Shown: positions 29,040-38,543, numbered from the stretch's first letter. The stretch: 64,000 nucleotides of DNA from Pseudomonas paraglycinae (GCF_021601625.1 NZ_BQHR01000021.1:52659-116658), one strand, 5' to 3'. Notes: generated from the letters alone by a model not told the origin. Program-made: numbers and translations.

Positions 29040-29077
29040 TGAATATTCTTCAGTTCAGTGAATGGTAAGAAAGACTT

Positions 29078-31300
29078 ATGCAGTTACCGTCAGTAATCGG
29101 CACCCGTGAAAATGATCAAGACAGTATTGATCTTCTCGGCATCTTCGGCAGCCTGATCGATCAGAAGTGGTTGATCGGTGCGTTCACCGGCGCGTTCATG
29201 ATGACCGGTGTGGCCTATGCGATCTTGGCCACGCCGGTGTATCTGGCCAACGCGCTGGTACAGGTCGAACCGAAAAAGAACGACATGCTCGGTTTTTCCG
29301 ACCTCAACAGCATGCTCGGCGGGCAATCGCCGTCGGTGACCGAAATCGGCATCATCAAATCCCGCGCGGTGATCGGCAAGACGGTCGACGATCTGCGCCT
29401 GGACATCGACGTTACCCCCAACACCTTTCCGCTGATCGGCGGCTTTCTTTCCCGGCGCTATCGCGGCGAGAGCGAACTCAGCGTCGCGCCGCCGCGTTTC
29501 GGCCTGAGCAGCTACGCCTGGGGCGGTGAACGCCTGGAGTTTGCGAAGCTCAATCTGCCCAAGGAACTGCTGGGCAAGAAACTCACCCTGATTGCCGGCG
29601 AACAACATCGCTTTCAACTGCTCGACGACAACGACAACCTGCTGGTCGACGGCGTGGCGGGCGAAGCCTTCGCGCAGGACGGCGTAGAAGGGCAGGTCGC
29701 GCAACTGTTGGCCAACCCCGGGACACGTTTCGAAGTGGTGCGCTACCCGCGCATCGTGACCATCCAGGGTTATCAGGACGCGCTGGACATCTCCGAGCAA
29801 GGCAAGGAGTCGGGCATCATCCGCCTGGCCCTGGCCAGCAGCGACGCCGCCGAAGCGGTGAAGATCCTCAACAAGATCGCTTCGCTGTACGTCGATCAGA
29901 ACGTGCGCCGCACTTCGGCCGAAGCGGCGCAGAGCCTGGCCTTCCTGCAAAGCCAGTTGCCGCAGGTCAAACGCGATCTGGCCAAGGCCAGCGATGCGCT
30001 CAACGCCTACCAGACCCACGGCAAGACCGTGAACATCTCGCTGGAAACCCAATCGGTGCTCGGCCAGTCCGTGGCGCTCGAAACGCGGATTTCCGAGCTG
30101 AAACTGCAACAGGCGGAGATGGATCGCAAGTTCACCAAACAGCACCCGGCCTACCGCGCGCTGATGACCCAGATCGGTGAATTGACCCAGCAGCAGCGTT
30201 CGCTGGAAGGCAAGGTGCAGGACCTGCCGGCCACGCAGCAGGAACTGCTCAACCTGACCCGCGATGTCGAAGTCGCTTCGCAGATCTACACCCAGTTGCT
30301 CAACAAATCCCAGGAGCTGGACATCATTCGCGCCGGTGCCGTGGGTAACGTGCGCCTGGTGGATACGGCGGACGTCGACCTGACCAGCCCGGTCAAACCG
30401 AAAAAAGCCCTGATCGTGTTGATCGCCACCTTCCTCGGCGCCTTCGTCGGCGTGGCGCTGGTGCTGTTGCGCAAATCCCTGAGCAAGGGCCTGGAAGGGC
30501 CGGAAGGCATCGAGCAGCTCGGCTTGCCGGTCTACGCGTCGATCCCCTACAGCGCCCTGCAACAGGAAGAGGACAGCAAAAAAGTCCGGGCCAAAGTCGC
30601 GGCGGACACGCCGGCGTATCTGCTGGCCCTGCGCAACCCGACGGACCTGTCCATCGAGTCGATCCGCAGCCTGCGCACCTGCCTGCACTTCGCGGCGCTG
30701 GATTCGACCAACAACCGCATCATGATTTCCGGCCCGAGCCCGCAGGTCGGCAAGACCTTCGTCTCTTCCAACCTGGCGGCGGTCATGGCGCAAAGCGGGC
30801 AGCGCGTGGTGCTGATCGACGCCGACATGCGCAAGGGGCATCTGCACAAGACGCTGAACACGCCGATCACCAACGGCTTGTCGGATCTGCTGGTCAAGCG
30901 CTGCACCCTCGATCAGGCGATCAACAAGGTCGAGGTCGACAACCTGCACTTCATCAGCCGTGGCCAGGTTCCGCCCAACCCTTCCGAACTGTTGATGCAC
31001 GCCAATTTCCGCGAACTGCTGGCGCAACTCAGCGAGCGCTATGACGTGGTGATCATCGACACGCCACCGCTGCTGGCCGTGACCGATGCGGCGATTGTCG
31101 GTCGCGAAGCCGGCATCAGCCTGATCGTCGCGCGGTTCGGGGTGAACCCGGCCAAGGAAATCGAAATGACGATCCGTCGTTTCGCCCAGAACGGTATCGA
31201 GTTGAAGGGCGCGGTGTTCAACGGCGTCGAGAAGCGTGCGGCCAGCTATTACGGCAACGGCAGCTATTACAACTACGAATACGCGTCCGACCAGTCCTGA
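29078..31300 (+). CDS. wzc: Polysaccharide co-polymerase / tyrosine autokinase Wzc
   Basis: 740 residues, the full PCP-2a layout: TM1 near residues 30-52, a periplasmic Wzz domain with coiled coil (residues about 285-390), TM2 near 440-462 (ALIVLIATFLGAFVGVALVLL region), then a BY-kinase with Walker A SGPSPQVGKTFVSSNLA, Walker A' VVLIDADMRKG and Walker B VVIIDTPPLLA. The C-terminus has a Tyr cluster (ASYYGNGSYYNYEYASDQ) for autophosphorylation. It pairs with the Wza-like pore to control chain length and export. Placed directly after its phosphatase. Confidence 0.95.
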   Translation: MQLPSVIGTRENDQDSIDLLGIFGSLIDQKWLIGAFTGAFMMTGVAYAILATPVYLANALVQVEPKKNDMLGFSDLNSMLGGQSPSVTEIGIIKSRAVIGKTVDDLRLDIDVTPNTFPLIGGFLSRRYRGESELSVAPPRFGLSSYAWGGERLEFAKLNLPKELLGKKLTLIAGEQHRFQLLDDNDNLLVDGVAGEAFAQDGVEGQVAQLLANPGTRFEVVRYPRIVTIQGYQDALDISEQGKESGIIRLALASSDAAEAVKILNKIASLYVDQNVRRTSAEAAQSLAFLQSQLPQVKRDLAKASDALNAYQTHGKTVNISLETQSVLGQSVALETRISELKLQQAEMDRKFTKQHPAYRALMTQIGELTQQQRSLEGKVQDLPATQQELLNLTRDVEVASQIYTQLLNKSQELDIIRAGAVGNVRLVDTADVDLTSPVKPKKALIVLIATFLGAFVGVALVLLRKSLSKGLEGPEGIEQLGLPVYASIPYSALQQEEDSKKVRAKVAADTPAYLLALRNPTDLSIESIRSLRTCLHFAALDSTNNRIMISGPSPQVGKTFVSSNLAAVMAQSGQRVVLIDADMRKGHLHKTLNTPITNGLSDLLVKRCTLDQAINKVEVDNLHFISRGQVPPNPSELLMHANFRELLAQLSERYDVVIIDTPPLLAVTDAAIVGREAGISLIVARFGVNPAKEIEMTIRRFAQNGIELKGAVFNGVEKRAASYYGNGSYYNYEYASDQS

Positions 31301-31341
31301 ATCTCAGCGACGGTCCTTACAGGCATGAAAGTGGGTGGGTT

Positions 31342-32418
31342 GTGAAAAAAATACTGCACGTGGCGGAAACGATCAAAGGCGGGGTGGCGACGGTCATCCG
31401 CACGATTTCGGCGGCTCCCGAAGACGGGCGCTATGAGCTGGTGTATCTGGTCCCGCTCGATCAGAAGAAAGAACTGCACGGCATCGATGCACAGCAGATC
31501 CGCACCTTCGCCCGAAGCGGGCGGAATGTGCCGTCGCTGCTGCGTTTTGCCTGGCAACTGGCGCGGGTCCTGCTCAAGGAAAAACCCGATGTGGTGCATC
31601 TGCACAGCACCTTTTCCGGGGTGATCGGCCGTTGCGTGTGCGTGCTCCTGCGGCCGTGGCGCAAGCCGAAAATCGTCTACTGCCCCCATGCGTTTTCGTT
31701 CCTGATGGAAAGCTCGCCGATCAAGCAGAAAGTCTATGCGGGGATCGAGCGCGTGCTGCAGAAGGTCACGGACAAGATCATTTGCGTCAGCCAGTTCGAA
31801 CTGGACAAGGCCGCGAAGTTTGGCATCGAGCGCAAGCGCATGACGCTGATTTACAACGGCATCGATCACAAGGATGACAAACGCAAGATCGTTGATCCGG
31901 AGCCGATTCATCTGCTGTTCGTCGGTCGCCTCGACTACCAGAAAGGCTTCGACGTGTTGCTCAAGGCCTACAGCGAAGCAAAACGCAGCGACCTGAAACT
32001 GACGGTGGTGGGCAGTGCGGTGAACGAGGACGTCGTCGAATGTCCGCCGCTGGACGGGGTGGAATACCTGCCGTGGGTAACGCCGACCGAAGTGCACGCG
32101 CTGTATCAGAAAGCCGATGCGCTGATCGTGCCGAGCCGCTGGGAAGGCTTTGCCATGGTGCCGCTGGAAGGCATGGCGCTGGGCCTGCCGGTGATCGCCA
32201 GCGACTGCACGTCGTTGCCCGAACTGGTGACCCATGGTGTGTCCGGTTACGTGTTCCCTGCCGGTGACCACCAGGCGCTGGCCGAGCGCCTGAAGAAAAT
32301 CCAGAAGCCTGCGTTGTCGGCCCTCGGCATCGAAGGTCGGCGCATCGTCCGCGAGCGTTTCAGCGCCGCGTTGATGATCCGCCAGACCTACGACGTGTAT
32401 TCCGCTCCCTCTTATTAA
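31342..32418 (+). CDS. GT4-family glycosyltransferase
   Basis: GTG start at 31342 gives MKKILHVAETIKGGVATV, a normal GT-B N-terminus. 358 residues. The C-terminal domain has LLFVGRLDYQKGFDVLLKA and the EX7E motif in EGFAMVPLEGMALGLPVIAS. A retaining transferase that uses a nucleotide sugar, working on the undecaprenyl-linked repeat unit at the inner face of the inner membrane. It is the only ordinary glycosyltransferase in this locus. The sugar cannot be told from sequence. Confidence 0.9.
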   Translation: MKKILHVAETIKGGVATVIRTISAAPEDGRYELVYLVPLDQKKELHGIDAQQIRTFARSGRNVPSLLRFAWQLARVLLKEKPDVVHLHSTFSGVIGRCVCVLLRPWRKPKIVYCPHAFSFLMESSPIKQKVYAGIERVLQKVTDKIICVSQFELDKAAKFGIERKRMTLIYNGIDHKDDKRKIVDPEPIHLLFVGRLDYQKGFDVLLKAYSEAKRSDLKLTVVGSAVNEDVVECPPLDGVEYLPWVTPTEVHALYQKADALIVPSRWEGFAMVPLEGMALGLPVIASDCTSLPELVTHGVSGYVFPAGDHQALAERLKKIQKPALSALGIEGRRIVRERFSAALMIRQTYDVYSAPSY

Positions 32419-32432
32419 GTAGAACTCCGCTC

Positions 32433-33545
32433 ATGAACGTAACGATTTTGCATGGCTACAGTGCCTCCAACTCCGGCGATGGTCTGCTGGTCGATCTGGC
32501 CATTGCGCTGGTGCAGCGCAACTTTGGCGAAGACACCGCGATCAGCGTCGTGGCGTCCGATCCGGACTCTTTCAAATACCTGCCGCACCCGCGTTTCGAC
32601 GCGCCGGTGATGGCGGCCAAGGGTCTGGGCCGGGTCAAAGAAGCGGTGTTCCTCAATCAGTCCTACGCGGGGCTGGCGGATCTGTTGAAGAAAACCGATC
32701 TGATCGTCGGCGTCGGCGGCGGCTACATGCGCTCCAAAAGTGCCTTCGAGCACATCAAGCTGAAACTCGGCCACGCCAAGCAACTGGAAACCGCGATCCT
32801 CAGCAAAGTGCCGTCGGTGTACCTGCCGCAAAGCATCGGGCCGTTCCACGGCGACAGCGACAAGATCGTCGGCCATTACGCCAGCGCCGATGCGGTGTTC
32901 GTGCGCGATAACCGTTCCTCAGCGCTGTTCGATGCCTGTGAAAATGTCTACCGCGCACCGGACCTCGCGGTGCAGGCTCTGGCCGGCAAGATCCTTCAGC
33001 AACCCAAGTTCACCCGCTGCGCCTCGACGCCGGCCACGGTGTGCGTGGTACTGCGCAAGCCGCCCGCGTGGAGCAAGGAAAAGAAACTCGCCTACGTGGC
33101 CAACCTGAAATTGCTGCTGCAGCGCTTGAAGAACAAAAGCAAAGTGGTCTGCGCCGTACAGAGTGCCGTGCGCGGTAACGATGACGGCGCGTTCTATCGC
33201 GAACTGGGCATCACCGAAGACCTGCTGCCATTGAAGGCGACACTGGCCAAATATCAACCGGACTTGGTGATTTCCGTGCGCCTGCACGGCGCGATCGAAT
33301 CGCTGCTCTCGGGTGTGCCGGCGTATCACATCAGCTATGAACGCAAAGGCTTCGGCGCCTATCAGGACATGGGCGTCGAAGACTGGGTCATCAACGGCGG
33401 CGACATCAATGTCGACACCATCATCGACACGGTTTACGCGCCTGACGCGCTGTCGAATTTCGGCAAACGCCTGACCGACACCTGCCGCGAGATCGAGGCG
33501 AAAACCGTGGCCATGGACGACATCATCAAGGGCGTCATTCGATGA
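32433..33545 (+). CDS. Polysaccharide pyruvyl transferase family protein
   Basis: 370 residues, a member of the PF04230 family: N-terminal HGYSASNSGDGLLVDLAI, GVGGGYMRS and the signature SVRLHGAIESLLSGVPAYHISYE. Members add a pyruvate ketal from phosphoenolpyruvate to a hexose (as WcaK is thought to do in colanic acid). A ketal would give the polymer a negative charge. The stop overlaps the flippase ATG (ATGA). A GT-like role cannot be excluded, since the family adopts a GT-B-like fold. Confidence 0.85.
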   Translation: MNVTILHGYSASNSGDGLLVDLAIALVQRNFGEDTAISVVASDPDSFKYLPHPRFDAPVMAAKGLGRVKEAVFLNQSYAGLADLLKKTDLIVGVGGGYMRSKSAFEHIKLKLGHAKQLETAILSKVPSVYLPQSIGPFHGDSDKIVGHYASADAVFVRDNRSSALFDACENVYRAPDLAVQALAGKILQQPKFTRCASTPATVCVVLRKPPAWSKEKKLAYVANLKLLLQRLKNKSKVVCAVQSAVRGNDDGAFYRELGITEDLLPLKATLAKYQPDLVISVRLHGAIESLLSGVPAYHISYERKGFGAYQDMGVEDWVINGGDINVDTIIDTVYAPDALSNFGKRLTDTCREIEAKTVAMDDIIKGVIR

Positions 33546-34774
33546 TATTCCGGCTGTTGCTGCGGGGCGGGGCACTGGGCGCGAAGTTCTTGCTGGTGCT
33601 CGCCATTACCCATTACCTCGGTTACGAGGCGCTGGGTTTTTACGGCGTGGTGGTCGCGGCGTCGTTGATCGCGTCGAAGTTCTACAGCGTCGGTTTCAGT
33701 TCCGAAATCAATCGGCTGATCAGCGTGGGCGGCAGTTCGCGACGGGTCGTGGACAAGGTGCTGCTGCTGTACCTGGCCGTGGGCCTGGCGTTGTCGGTGC
33801 TGACGGTGGTGATTTATTCACTGTTCCAGTCGGTGGAGGCGACCACCGCGCTGATCGCTTGCGTGACGCTGGTGCTGCTCACCGAACACCTGTCGTTCGA
33901 GATCAACTCGTTCGTGTTTTCCGCACAGAAAGCCACGGCGGGTGCGCTGCTGTTTTTCATCAAGACCGGACTTTGGGCGTTGCTGGCGGTGGGCGGAATG
34001 GCGCTCGGCTGGGTGTCCGGAATCGCCAGCGTGTTGTGGCTGTGGGTCATCGCCAACGTGTTGGTGATCGTCGCCGGTTACCTGATCGTGGTGAACGTTC
34101 ATCGCGGGCGGGAAGAGGGGACGCTAGCCACCGCCACAGTGTGGAAAGCCGGGCTGCCGTTTTACCTCGGCACTGGCCTGATCGCCCTGAGTCAGTATGC
34201 CGAGCGCTTTCTGATCATCGACCTCGAACCCTACGCCAGCCTCGGTAAATACGTGTACGCGTGGTCGGCGGCCAACACCTTGCAGGCGCTGTCCTACGCG
34301 GTGGTGGCGGTGGTCGGCATTCCGCTGCTCGCCAAGCGTTATCAGGCCGATCAGCAACCGTTCACGGTCCGGCAGTTGTTCGTGAACAAGTGGGTCGCAC
34401 GTTCGCTGGCGGTGTCGGCGGCAGTCGCGGTGGGGATTTATCTGTTCTTCAACGTGGTGCTCGATTACGTCGCCACCAGCGTTCCGCGTCCGGACAACGG
34501 CATCCTCGGCGTGCTGATTTTCTCCTTCGCCCTGCGTGCCATTGGTGACATCGTCTGGGGCGGGTTGATCGCCTCGAAAAACAGTCGAGTGTCCCTGGCC
34601 AGCGCGGCCATTTGTCTGCTGGTTTCAGTGCCGGTCAGTTACCTGCTGATCAAGCATTATTCAATCTACGGCGCGGCCTGGGGCAACGTCTTCGCGATCA
34701 TCGTGCAGCTCGCCGTGATTGCGCTGCTGACTCGTGCCACGCGCGCGAAAAAGGCTGTCGTGTCATGGGCCTGA
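33542..34774 (+). CDS. Wzx-type polysaccharide flippase
   Basis: 410 residues, about twelve TMs, MOP-superfamily exporter. An Arg/Gly N-terminus (MIFRLLLRGGALGAKFLLV), NR and GYEALGFYG in the first loop, ERF in the middle (SQYAERFLIIDL) and a KHYSIYGAAWGN loop near the end are features of Wzx proteins. It moves the completed lipid-linked repeat to the periplasmic face. Start overlaps the previous stop by four bases and its stop overlaps the next gene by ten bases. Confidence 0.85.
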   Translation: MIFRLLLRGGALGAKFLLVLAITHYLGYEALGFYGVVVAASLIASKFYSVGFSSEINRLISVGGSSRRVVDKVLLLYLAVGLALSVLTVVIYSLFQSVEATTALIACVTLVLLTEHLSFEINSFVFSAQKATAGALLFFIKTGLWALLAVGGMALGWVSGIASVLWLWVIANVLVIVAGYLIVVNVHRGREEGTLATATVWKAGLPFYLGTGLIALSQYAERFLIIDLEPYASLGKYVYAWSAANTLQALSYAVVAVVGIPLLAKRYQADQQPFTVRQLFVNKWVARSLAVSAAVAVGIYLFFNVVLDYVATSVPRPDNGILGVLIFSFALRAIGDIVWGGLIASKNSRVSLASAAICLLVSVPVSYLLIKHYSIYGAAWGNVFAIIVQLAVIALLTRATRAKKAVVSWA

Positions 34775-35868
34775 AACTGCCGTGCATCGAGTTTCGCGGC
34801 CGCCGTCTCGATTCGTCGCTGTCGTTCCTGATCCTGTTCACCGGGCTGTTTCTGTCCGTGGCGATGCCGCTGCTGGTGCCGCGCGATCCGGGCCCGGATG
34901 CGATGACCCTGTGGTCGTCCTATGCGCGGGCCGACAACTGCAATTTCTGGAACCCGTTCTCGCCGGATCGCTCGTCCTACGAGTGTTCGGCGTTCCTGCT
35001 GCGGCCCACCGGGATCAACCTGACCAACGCCTGGGCCTACGGGATGTTCTGCAACTTTTTCCTCACGGCGATTCCCGTGGTGGTGTTCCGGCGCATGCCG
35101 CTGACCATCTTCGGAACCCTGTGCCTGTGGGGCATCGTGCGTTCGTTTTTCCTGGAAAACCTGACCAAGGAAATCATCGTGTCGGTGGCGGTGTTGAGCA
35201 TTCTGTTCAGCTCGCTGACACGCAAATATCGCGGCGGATTTTTCCTCTCGGCGGTGATCTACGGCGTGCTGATCCGGCCCTACTGGATTCTGTTTTCGCT
35301 GTCCTGGGTCGGCGTCTGCGTGATGAAAAAGTACGTCTCGCGCACGACTTTCTTTCTGATGCTGTTCCTGTTCTACCTGGCGGTTGCGATGGCGATCCAG
35401 TTGGCGCTGGGCTTTCCGGTGTCGTCGATTCGCGCCAGCAACAACGAACTGCGCACGGCGGGCGAAGAGGGGTCCAAATCGCTGATCGTGTCGTGGCTCA
35501 GCGGCAGCGACTTCGTCTCGCAGGCCCTGGACTCGATGATCATTTTCTTCCGCTTGTCGTTCCCCGTAGAGCTGATCCTGCTGTCCGGGCCGGGCCAGGT
35601 GATCTTCGTGGCGTTGATGATCATGACCGCGCTGCTGCTGTTCAAAGTCATCACCTCGACCGATTACAAGGGCGCGCCGATCCAGACCAAACCCAAGGAA
35701 CTGATCGCGATTCCGCTGGCATTCCTGCTGGTTCAAGGCTTGTTCGAACCGGACTTCGGTTCGTTCGCCCGGCACTTTTCGATGGTGGTGCCGGTGCTGT
35801 TCGTGGGCCTGGGGTTGATGCTGCGGGCGAACAAACCGGTGAAGGTTGAATCAAGAATTCTGAATTGA
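34765..35868 (+). CDS. Probable Wzy-type polysaccharide polymerase
   Basis: ATG 34765 lies inside the flippase 3' end. 367 residues with about nine or ten hydrophobic segments and a larger loop near residues 200-260 containing IRASNNELRTAGEEG. No sequence signature of a known enzyme was recognised; Wzy proteins are very divergent. The call rests on topology, on position between the Wzx-like and acyltransferase genes, and on the absence of any other polymerase candidate in the locus. Confidence 0.6.
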   Translation: MGLKLPCIEFRGRRLDSSLSFLILFTGLFLSVAMPLLVPRDPGPDAMTLWSSYARADNCNFWNPFSPDRSSYECSAFLLRPTGINLTNAWAYGMFCNFFLTAIPVVVFRRMPLTIFGTLCLWGIVRSFFLENLTKEIIVSVAVLSILFSSLTRKYRGGFFLSAVIYGVLIRPYWILFSLSWVGVCVMKKYVSRTTFFLMLFLFYLAVAMAIQLALGFPVSSIRASNNELRTAGEEGSKSLIVSWLSGSDFVSQALDSMIIFFRLSFPVELILLSGPGQVIFVALMIMTALLLFKVITSTDYKGAPIQTKPKELIAIPLAFLLVQGLFEPDFGSFARHFSMVVPVLFVGLGLMLRANKPVKVESRILN

Positions 35869-35880
35869 GGCGGGTGCTTT

Positions 35881-36924
35881 ATGTCGAGCAAGAAAAAGTC
35901 CCTGGAGATCGAAACCCTGCGTGGCCTGGCGTGCCTGTTGCTGGTGCTTTATCACGTGATCGGGCCGTTGGGCGGTGGTTTGAAAATCGACATCGGCTCG
36001 CCGTTCCGGGTGATCGCCGATTCGATGGTGTACGTGCGCATGCCGCTGTTCACCTTCATCTCCGGCTACATCTATTCCCTCTACAAGATTCGCGGCAATG
36101 ACTTTTCCGCGTTCTTCAGCGGCAAGGTGCGGCGCCTGATCGTGCCGCTGTTTTGCGTGGGTGTGCCGTTCTCGGTGTTGCAGGCGGTGGGGCCGGGCGT
36201 GAACAAGGACGTCAGCGTGATGGATGCGTTGTTGTCGTTCTACGTGCCGATCAACCACTTCTGGTTTCTGCAGGCGGTGTTCATCATTTTCATGTTCGTC
36301 GGCCTGCTGGAATGGCGCGGGTTGCTGCGTACACCGACGCGCCTGTACCTGTTGTTCGCCTTCTCGGCGGCGGTGTTCCTGTTGCCGCCGTTTCCCGTGG
36401 ATGCGTTCGGCATCAACGGGGCGATTTATCTGCTGCCGTTCTTCGTGGCGGGCATGATCGGCCAGGAGAAAGTCAGCGAGCTGAAGCAGACGTTCAAGGT
36501 GATCGGTCCGCTGGTGTTTGTGCTGATCTCGCTGACGCTGCTGTACGTGGCGTCGGTGGACCGCGAGCTGATCGTCGACCGCCGCAGCCTGATCGGCCTG
36601 GCGGTGGGCTGCGTGTCGTGCATTGCGTTGCTGTCGAGTGACATGCGCTCGAAGGCGCTGACTTGGCTCGGCGGTTACTCCTACGCGATTTTCCTCTTTC
36701 ACGTATTGTTCGCCGCTACGTCGCGCTCGATCCTCGGCCGCTTGGGCGTGAAAGACGAAAGCGTGCTGGTGTTCTGCGGCGTGACGTGTGGCTTGCTCGG
36801 GCCGGTGGTGTTGTCGATGATTTTCAGCCGGTTCAACTTCACCTCCGTGCTGTTCCTAGGCGAACGTGCCGCGACCAAGAAGAAACCGGCGGCGACCATC
36901 GCGCCGGTGGCGCAGATCCCATGA
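35881..36924 (+). CDS. Acyltransferase 3 family membrane protein
   Basis: 347 residues, ten or so TMs, acyltransferase-3 (OafA/WecH/ExoH) fold. EIETLRGLACLLLVLYHVIG contains the RGxA and catalytic His region, and RMPLFTFISGYIYSLYK the FFxxSGF-like motif. GAGGCGG precedes the ATG. It probably O-acetylates or otherwise acylates the repeat unit in the membrane. Followed after 12 bases by an SGNH protein, a frequent partner in acetyl transfer. Confidence 0.88.
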   Translation: MSSKKKSLEIETLRGLACLLLVLYHVIGPLGGGLKIDIGSPFRVIADSMVYVRMPLFTFISGYIYSLYKIRGNDFSAFFSGKVRRLIVPLFCVGVPFSVLQAVGPGVNKDVSVMDALLSFYVPINHFWFLQAVFIIFMFVGLLEWRGLLRTPTRLYLLFAFSAAVFLLPPFPVDAFGINGAIYLLPFFVAGMIGQEKVSELKQTFKVIGPLVFVLISLTLLYVASVDRELIVDRRSLIGLAVGCVSCIALLSSDMRSKALTWLGGYSYAIFLFHVLFAATSRSILGRLGVKDESVLVFCGVTCGLLGPVVLSMIFSRFNFTSVLFLGERAATKKKPAATIAPVAQIP

Positions 36925-36936
36925 AGGAAGCGATCC

Positions 36937-38085
36937 ATGCTGGCTGTTGATGATGTGCCGCCAGTGGCGGCGTCGGTGGTGCAGATCGGCGACGCTCGCG
37001 AGCGGTTTGGCCAGTGGCGTGAAGGCAAGGCCGGCAAGGTCTTGTCGATCTCGGTGATCGGCGACAGCTACAGCGCCGGGCAGGATTTCTACCTGAACAA
37101 ACTGGTGCAGCGGGTGGCCGGGGAGGTCGGGTTTGCCGGGCCGGGTTATGTCGGCTTCAACCACGGTGCAGCGCTGGGCGGCACGCATTTCAAGTACACC
37201 CGCAGCAGCGAGAAATACTTCGGCGGCGACTGGCAGGTCTCCGGCCTCGGCCAGGCCAGCCCCGACAGCCGCACGGTGACTGGGCGCCCCGGCGCCTGGC
37301 TGCAAGTCAACGCCAGCCCGACGCCTGCCATCAACACCGCCGTCACTCAGGCGAAACTGCTCTACCTCGGCAACGGTGAGTCCAGTGAATTGCGTTATCG
37401 CTGGTCACCTTCCGCCGACTGGCAGCCGTTGAAACTCGCAGGCGAGGGCGTTCAGGAAGTCCCGCTTCCCGGCACGTCGTCCGCGACCGATTGGGCTTTC
37501 AGACTGGAAGTGGTGAAGGGCGCGCCGACCCTGTTCGGTCTGTGGCTGAGCAACGATCAAAACGGGGTTCGGGTCTCGAAACTGGCCGCGTCCGGCGCGG
37601 CGTCCGCTGATTTCTATCACGACGATGCGCGCTGGCAGGCGCAGTGGAAAGCCGTGGTGTCGAAGATCCCCGCAGACATTTACCTGATCATGCTCGGTGG
37701 CAACGACCAGGGTTTTGGCGTAAAGCCTGAGCAGTATCTGCAGAATGTTCAGGGGCTGGTCGGCATGCTCCGCGAGATACAACCGGCAGCGAGCATCAAC
37801 CTGATCCTGCGTCAGGACACCACCCGCTCCAGCGCCTATCCGATGTCGGCTTATGCGCAGGTCATCGAGCCCTGGGCCCGTGAGCAGCGTCTGGGTTACG
37901 CCAATCTGCAATGCGCGTTCGGTACGGACGTCAAACGCTACGCAGCGGCCATGATCGGGCCGGACAAGATTCATCCGGTGCCGGCCACGGGCGGGCGGGT
38001 GATTGCCGATTACTTCTATCGTTGGGTCGTGGGCGGGCAACAAAAAGTCTCGCCACAGGACAGCTGTGGCGAGACTTCGAAGTAG
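36937..38085 (+). CDS. SGNH/GDSL-fold protein of the polysaccharide operon
   Basis: 382 residues. SGNH blocks: ISVIGDSYSAGQ (Ser), GPGYVG (Gly region), MLGGNDQG (Asn) and PDKIHPVPATGG (Asp-x-x-His). Such proteins de-acetylate or, like AlgX/PatB, transfer acetyl groups to sugars. There is no clear signal peptide at the annotated ATG (AGGAAG site eight bases upstream), which is unexpected for a polymer-modifying esterase. The last codons fall inside a strong hairpin that ends the opposite-strand transcript. It is the last gene of the rightward operon. Confidence 0.8.
   Translation: MLAVDDVPPVAASVVQIGDARERFGQWREGKAGKVLSISVIGDSYSAGQDFYLNKLVQRVAGEVGFAGPGYVGFNHGAALGGTHFKYTRSSEKYFGGDWQVSGLGQASPDSRTVTGRPGAWLQVNASPTPAINTAVTQAKLLYLGNGESSELRYRWSPSADWQPLKLAGEGVQEVPLPGTSSATDWAFRLEVVKGAPTLFGLWLSNDQNGVRVSKLAASGAASADFYHDDARWQAQWKAVVSKIPADIYLIMLGGNDQGFGVKPEQYLQNVQGLVGMLREIQPAASINLILRQDTTRSSAYPMSAYAQVIEPWAREQRLGYANLQCAFGTDVKRYAAAMIGPDKIHPVPATGGRVIADYFYRWVVGGQQKVSPQDSCGETSK
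38041..38077 (-). terminator. Terminator of the galU transcript inside the SGNH gene end
   Basis: A 14-bp perfect stem AAGTCTCGCCACAG / CTGTGGCGAGACTT with a 5-base loop, followed on the minus strand by TTTTTG. It lies 12 bases past the stop of the leftward small gene and encodes the last residues of the SGNH protein on the other strand. Confidence 0.85.
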
Positions 38086-38088
38086 CCG

Positions 38089-38496
38089 TCAGTTGTCGAA
38101 CAGATCCAGATGGCTCAGCAGCTCTGCGGTTTTCTGCGGCATCAACTGCGTCACGCAACGGGTTTCCACGTTGACGATGATCGCCGGGTCGTTGCAGCAA
38201 ATCCGCACGCGAAAACGCCAGTCGCTGAAAATCACTTTCAGGCCGTCGCGGTCATCGACCTCCAGCGCCTGTTCGCCGTAGATCCGTTTCAGGTGGGCGA
38301 GCAGGGGATACGGATCACGCATCGGTCGGCGTATGTCCCCGGACGACGGAAACACGCCGAGGCGGTCGACCAGCAGCAGGGTGCCCAGCCACGGGCCATT
38401 GGCGCTGGGCAATGGCTGATGGCGGGATAACCAGCTCATCACCCCGAGGTTGTCCACCTCACGTTCAATCTCTGCGGAATGTTGTGCAATGTTCAT
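38089..38496 (-). CDS. Stand-alone phosphomannomutase domain IV-like protein
   Basis: 135 residues. From residue 45 on it matches the C-terminal domain of ManB/CpsG-type phosphomannomutases: VFPSSGDIRRPMRDP resembles FPVSGEINxxxxDP, and DGLKVIFSDWRFRVR resembles DGxxxxFADWRFNLR. The phosphate-binding loop SNTEP is CCNDP here, and VNVETR follows as in VNVESR. The first three mutase domains are absent. GAGGCAACC precedes the ATG, so it looks expressed. It follows galU on the same strand. It could be a decayed mutase or a repurposed sugar-phosphate binding module; it has no catalytic serine. Confidence 0.6.
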   Translation of the reverse strand: MNIAQHSAEIEREVDNLGVMSWLSRHQPLPSANGPWLGTLLLVDRLGVFPSSGDIRRPMRDPYPLLAHLKRIYGEQALEVDDRDGLKVIFSDWRFRVRICCNDPAIIVNVETRCVTQLMPQKTAELLSHLDLFDN

Positions 38497-38543
38497 GGTT
38501 GCCTCGTTGGATGTGCGTGCTGCAATGAATCAGTGGGGGCCGC

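Noticed and set aside
29090-31027. A 645-codon open frame antisense to wzc
   Set aside because: Opposite a gene with all Wzc motifs; composition of a shadow.
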